The notes beneath the pieces are model-generated. The model made no database searches. It was not told the DNA's origin and was given only the letters and a program-made list of their open reading frames with translations. From Bradyrhizobium sp. dw_411 (GTDB lineage: Bacteria > Pseudomonadota > Alphaproteobacteria > Rhizobiales > Xanthobacteraceae), in the NCBI RefSeq assembly GCF_018449695.1, contig NZ_JAAVUY010000008.1, forward strand, positions 186,001 through 250,000: DNA of 64,000 nt. The letters are read 5' to 3'. This document shows, in pieces, positions 60,723-64,000 of the stretch (within the stretch, counting starts at the first letter, position 1; each line of letters starts with the position of its first letter). The position numbers and the translations under genes were made by a program.

Positions 60723-61691
60723 ATGAAGGCCGCCATCGTTCGCCAAGCAGGCCAAACGCCCGTTTATGCAGACTTTGCCGAACCGCTGCCGTCCACCGGC
60801 GAGAACCGCGTCAACGTAACGGCCGCCGCGATCAGCCATGTCGTCAAGGGCCGCGCCTCCGGCGCGCATTACAGCGCTTCGGGACAGTTCCCCTTCGTGA
60901 TCGGCATCGACGGCGTCGGAAAACTCGATGACGGCCGCCGGGTCTATTTCGTTCTGCCGCACGCGCCTCACGGCAGCATGGCCGAGCGAACGATCGTGTC
61001 TTCGTCGCAGTGCGTGGCGGTGCCTGATGAACTGGACGATGTGACAGCCGCAGCGATTGCCAATCCCGGCATGTCATCCTGGGCGGCTTATACGGAACGC
61101 GCCAGGCTCAAGCGCGGCGAAACCGTGCTGATCAACGGCGCCACCGGCAGCTCAGGCCGCCTCGCCGTTCAGATCGCCAGACATCTGGGTGCGAAGAAAG
61201 TGATTGCCACCGCGCGCAATGCCGACGCGCTGAAATCGGTCGCCGCACTCGGTGCCGACGTGACGATCCCGCTTGTCGAAGATGACGCCGCACTCGAAGA
61301 AGCCTTCAAGGAGCAATTCGCCGGCGGTGTGGATGTCGTGATCGACTATCTCTGGGGCCGCAGCGCCGAACGCCTTCTGATCGCCGCCGCGAAGGCTGGA
61401 GCAGATGCGGTCCCGATCCGCTTCGTTCAGGTCGGTGCCATCAGCGGTTCGGATATCGCGCTGCCGGGCGCGGTGCTGCGATCATCCGCGATCGAGTTGA
61501 TGGGAAGCGGCATCGGAAGCGTTCCCGTCGATCGCTTTCTCGATGTCATTGATCAGCTTCTTCGAGCAACCGGACCCGCCGGTTTTCAAATTGCGACGAC
61601 GCCCGTGCCGCTGTCAGACGTGGAGCAGGCATGGCCAAAGGACGACAGCACCAGGCGCACGGTCTTCACTGTGGATTCGCAGAAGGCCTGA
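60723..61691 (+). CDS. quinone-oxidoreductase-like MDR-family protein (zinc-free)
   Basis: A 322-residue medium-chain dehydrogenase/reductase. The cofactor loop is NGATGSSGRLAVQIARHLGA (AxxGxxG type); the zinc-binding cysteines of alcohol dehydrogenases are absent, as in quinone oxidoreductases. AAGGA before ATG 60723 fixes the start. It probably reduces a quinone or an enone with NADPH. It is divergent from a MarR regulator across a long palindrome, so it is likely induced by an electrophile or phenolic compound. Confidence 0.9.
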   Translation: MKAAIVRQAGQTPVYADFAEPLPSTGENRVNVTAAAISHVVKGRASGAHYSASGQFPFVIGIDGVGKLDDGRRVYFVLPHAPHGSMAERTIVSSSQCVAVPDELDDVTAAAIANPGMSSWAAYTERARLKRGETVLINGATGSSGRLAVQIARHLGAKKVIATARNADALKSVAALGADVTIPLVEDDAALEEAFKEQFAGGVDVVIDYLWGRSAERLLIAAAKAGADAVPIRFVQVGAISGSDIALPGAVLRSSAIELMGSGIGSVPVDRFLDVIDQLLRATGPAGFQIATTPVPLSDVEQAWPKDDSTRRTVFTVDSQKA

Positions 61692-61695
61692 TACT

Positions 61696-61794
61696 TAGAG
61701 TCTGACTTAAAAATGCATCCAGCATCGCTTTTCGTCATGGCCGGGCTTAGCTGGAAAGCCCTAATTCTATCGGCTTTATTTTTGAGTCCAACTA
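61696..61794. repeat. MITE-like element with TA ends
   Basis: A 99-base stretch starting TAGAGTCTGACTTAAAAAT and ending with the imperfect complement (ATTTTTGAGTCCAACTA; 13 of 16 core positions pair), with TA at both ends. There is no coding capacity. It sits directly after the oxidoreductase stop and before the molybdopterin hydroxylase stop. It looks like a small non-autonomous transposon or a dispersed repeat. Confidence 0.5.
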
Positions 61795-61843
61795 AGGAGA
61801 AAGCGGTCCGCGCCAAACGCGACGCGGACCAGCATTGTCTGAT

Positions 61844-64000
61844 CTACGAAAACGCCGCCTTGACCCGCTCCGGCGAGAACGGCACCCGCCTGATCCGCAC
61901 GCCGGTAGCGTCGAAGATCGCATTGGCAATCGCGGCGGCCACCGGACGGATCGAGGGTTCGCCGGCGCCGGAAGGCGCGATGTCCGGATAGTTGAGCAGC
62001 ACCACATCGACCTGCCCCGGCGTCTCCGTGATGTCGAGGATCGGATAGGTGATCCAGTCCACGCTGGTCACGGTGTTGCGGTCGAAGGTCACTTCCTCCC
62101 ACAGCGCGCGGCTGACGCCCTGCACGATGTTGCCCTCGACGCATTTCACCAGCCCGTCGGGATTGATGATCTGCCCGCAATCATGCGCCACCGTAAACTT
62201 GCGCGCCGCGATCTTGCCGGTTGATCTGTCGACATCGACCTCGGCGATCACGGCGACGCGGGTGCCGTTGCGCTGGGCGTAGGCGATGCCGCGGCCGGAT
62301 ACTTTGGGACCCGTCTGGTCATGACGCGGCGACGCCCGCGTTTCCCATTTTGCCTTTTCCGCCGCCGCCTTGATCACGGCGATGTCGCGCGGATCCTTGA
62401 CATAGCGCAGGCGAAACTCGATCGGATCGGCATTCACCGCCGAGGCGACTTCATCGATGAAGGATTCGCTGGCGAAGTGGATTTGCGGCCCGACAGGGTC
62501 GCGCAAATGCGAACTGCGCAGCGGCGATGCACGGTCGAGCAGCGGCGGAATGGTTTCCCACGCCATTCGCTTGTTGGCGACCGCATAGGATTCCGCCGGC
62601 ACGCCAAACCCGTCGCCGGATTTTAGCGCCACACCGAGCGTCTGCCCGGTCAGCGTATCATACGGCTTGCCACCATTGGTATCGACGTCGACCCGCGAGA
62701 ACGCCTTGCTGGTGAACTCGTAGGCGATCACCTCTCCGGCCGCATTGAGACCGCACTTGGCGCTGTGAACCGAGGCCGGGCCCTTCGGATCCCAGCCTGT
62801 GCCTTGATCCCGCATATATTGCAGACGTACCGGACGGCCGACCGATTGGGCCAGCATCGCGGCATCCATCGCGCAATCATCCGCATCGTTGCGGCCATAG
62901 GAGCCCGGGCCGGATTTGAAGATCACATGCACCGACTCGAGCGGCATCTGCAGCAGCGTGGCGATGCCTTCCTGCACGAAATGGGACTTTTGCGTGCCGC
63001 TCCAGCAGGTCGCCTTGCCGTCCTTGATTTCGACCAGCGAACAGGCCGGCCCCATGCTGGCATGCGACTGGAACGGCCATTCATATTCGGCCTCGATAAT
63101 CCGGGCCGCGCTCTTGAACGCCGCATCGACATCGCCGTTCTGCACTTCCACCATGCGCTTGCGCACCGGCGCCTTGCGGATGTGATCGTGCAGCGACGCC
63201 TGTGCCGGGAATGGCGGCTCCTGCGCCGACCATTCGACCTTCAGCTTTTCGGTCGCCTGGATCGCATCCCATTCCTTGTCGGCCACCACTCCGAGGAAGC
63301 CGTTCTTCCAGACCACTCTGGCGCCCGGAATATCCTTGATCGAACTCTCGTCGACCTTCACCGGCACCGAGCCTGCGACCGCCGGCCGGATCATCCGGCC
63401 ATGCATCATGCCGGGCACTTTGACGTCGGTGACGAAGTCTTCCTGGCAGAACACTTTCGGCGCGATGTCTTCGCGCTTGATCGGCTGGCCGACGACCTTG
63501 TGCTCGCTTGGCTTCTTCGGTTGCGCCTTGCCGGGCGCATAGAGCGCGTTGCCGTATTGCTTGTTCCAGTCGAGCTGGACGTTGAAATACTGCCCGCCGA
63601 TCAACTGCGCATAGGAAATGCTCTTGGTCTTGTCGTCAGTCGCGCTGACGACGCCGTCATTGACTGTGAGCTTGTCGGCCGGAACCGACAGCGCGCCGGC
63701 CGCCATCTCGACCAGCACGCGCCGCGCTTCCGCCGCCGCCACGCGCAACTGTTTGCCACCGAGCTGAATGCCCGTCGAGCCTGACGCGCCGCCCTGGTTC
63801 ACGGAGGTCGCGGTATCGGCCATGAAGACCTTGACGGCCTTGAAGGGCACATCAAGCTCTTCCGCCACGATCTGCGCGATCGCGACGTGCAGGCCGTGAC
63901 CCATGTCCATCTTGCCAAAATAAGCGGCGACCCGGCCGTCGGCATTGACGGCGATGTAGGAGGACAATTGATCCGGGGTCAGCGGCGGCTTGGTGCCTTG
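61844..64000 (-). CDS. xanthine dehydrogenase-family molybdopterin-binding subunit, 5' end outside window
   Basis: The frame is open to the window edge; about 718 codons of the C-terminal part are visible, starting within TKPPLTPDQLSSYIAV. The cofactor-binding regions of the molybdenum hydroxylase large subunit are seen: GKMDMGHGLHVAIAQIVAEEL, QGGASGSTGIQLGG, then CSLVEIKDGKATCWSGTQ, and the catalytic glutamate block GAGEPSIRPVAAAIANA near the end. The order resembles isoquinoline 1-oxidoreductase / nicotinate dehydrogenase-type beta subunits. It hydroxylates N-heterocycles or aldehydes with water as oxygen source. The small iron-sulfur subunit gene would lie upstream, outside the window. Confidence 0.92.
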   Translation of the reverse strand, partial: QGTKPPLTPDQLSSYIAVNADGRVAAYFGKMDMGHGLHVAIAQIVAEELDVPFKAVKVFMADTATSVNQGGASGSTGIQLGGKQLRVAAAEARRVLVEMAAGALSVPADKLTVNDGVVSATDDKTKSISYAQLIGGQYFNVQLDWNKQYGNALYAPGKAQPKKPSEHKVVGQPIKREDIAPKVFCQEDFVTDVKVPGMMHGRMIRPAVAGSVPVKVDESSIKDIPGARVVWKNGFLGVVADKEWDAIQATEKLKVEWSAQEPPFPAQASLHDHIRKAPVRKRMVEVQNGDVDAAFKSAARIIEAEYEWPFQSHASMGPACSLVEIKDGKATCWSGTQKSHFVQEGIATLLQMPLESVHVIFKSGPGSYGRNDADDCAMDAAMLAQSVGRPVRLQYMRDQGTGWDPKGPASVHSAKCGLNAAGEVIAYEFTSKAFSRVDVDTNGGKPYDTLTGQTLGVALKSGDGFGVPAESYAVANKRMAWETIPPLLDRASPLRSSHLRDPVGPQIHFASESFIDEVASAVNADPIEFRLRYVKDPRDIAVIKAAAEKAKWETRASPRHDQTGPKVSGRGIAYAQRNGTRVAVIAEVDVDRSTGKIAARKFTVAHDCGQIINPDGLVKCVEGNIVQGVSRALWEEVTFDRNTVTSVDWITYPILDITETPGQVDVVLLNYPDIAPSGAGEPSIRPVAAAIANAIFDATGVRIRRVPFSPERVKAAFS

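Noticed and set aside
62765..63784. 339-codon plus-strand frame
   Set aside because: It is antisense to the molybdopterin hydroxylase gene.
1..64000. CRISPR arrays, insertion sequences with transposase, phage genes, rRNA genes
   Set aside because: Looked for on both strands; no regularly spaced repeats, transposase, integrase, phage structural or rRNA sequences were recognised in the window.

Overview
The window looks like chromosomal DNA of a Bradyrhizobium- or Rhodopseudomonas-like alphaproteobacterium. The pointers are high-GC genes, many ATGA start/stop overlaps, ABC and TRAP uptake systems for organic acids, GGAAC-type (EcfG/RpoE2-like) stress promoters, and several dispersed palindromic repeats that I recognise from memory as typical of that group. 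No database could be searched; family names rest on motifs read in the sequence.

Bases 1-37578 form an accessory catabolic region. It starts with a UPF0261 / PEP-hydrolase-like pair, a sirtuin and an enolase-superfamily enzyme. Two divergent operons follow. The minus-strand one (13295 to 3968) encodes an enoyl-CoA-hydratase-like protein, HyuA, HyuB, an epimerase, an SDR and a NitT/TauT-type ABC importer. The plus-strand one (13410 to 19150) encodes a CaiB-type CoA transferase and a complete branched-chain-amino-acid-type (Liv) importer, followed by a GntR/FCD regulator. A second Liv operon (26793 to 20264) is headed by an IclR regulator and ends with RidA and a cupin-like protein. The third block holds an XRE-cupin regulator, an HpaB-type hydroxylase, a PhzS-like flavin monooxygenase, an aromatic-acid MFS transporter, a second NitT importer with a polysaccharide-deacetylase-like protein, and a beta-hydroxyacid dehydrogenase. 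Together they suggest uptake and breakdown of one or more cyclic or aromatic, possibly nitrogen-containing, acids; the substrates are not identified.

A tRNA-Lys gene (37719-37794) separates this region from more ordinary chromosomal genes: a Spy-like periplasmic protein, a TRAP transporter with a terminator between its binding-protein and permease genes, leuA with a leucine-rich leader peptide and an attenuator-like arrangement, a repeat-rich gap, a hybrid histidine kinase, a GGDEF-EAL protein and glgX.

Bases 52.4-57.0 kb look like a general-stress cluster: membrane proteins, a YciE/YciF-type ferritin-like protein, BrkB/YihY, DUF2252 and DUF2934 proteins, and two tiny paralogous membrane peptides missed by ordinary length cut-offs, with three GGAAC-N18-TT promoter matches. 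The right end carries a TolC-family protein, small membrane proteins, a divergent MarR/quinone-oxidoreductase pair around a 41-base palindrome, and the C-terminal part of a molybdopterin hydroxylase running off the window.
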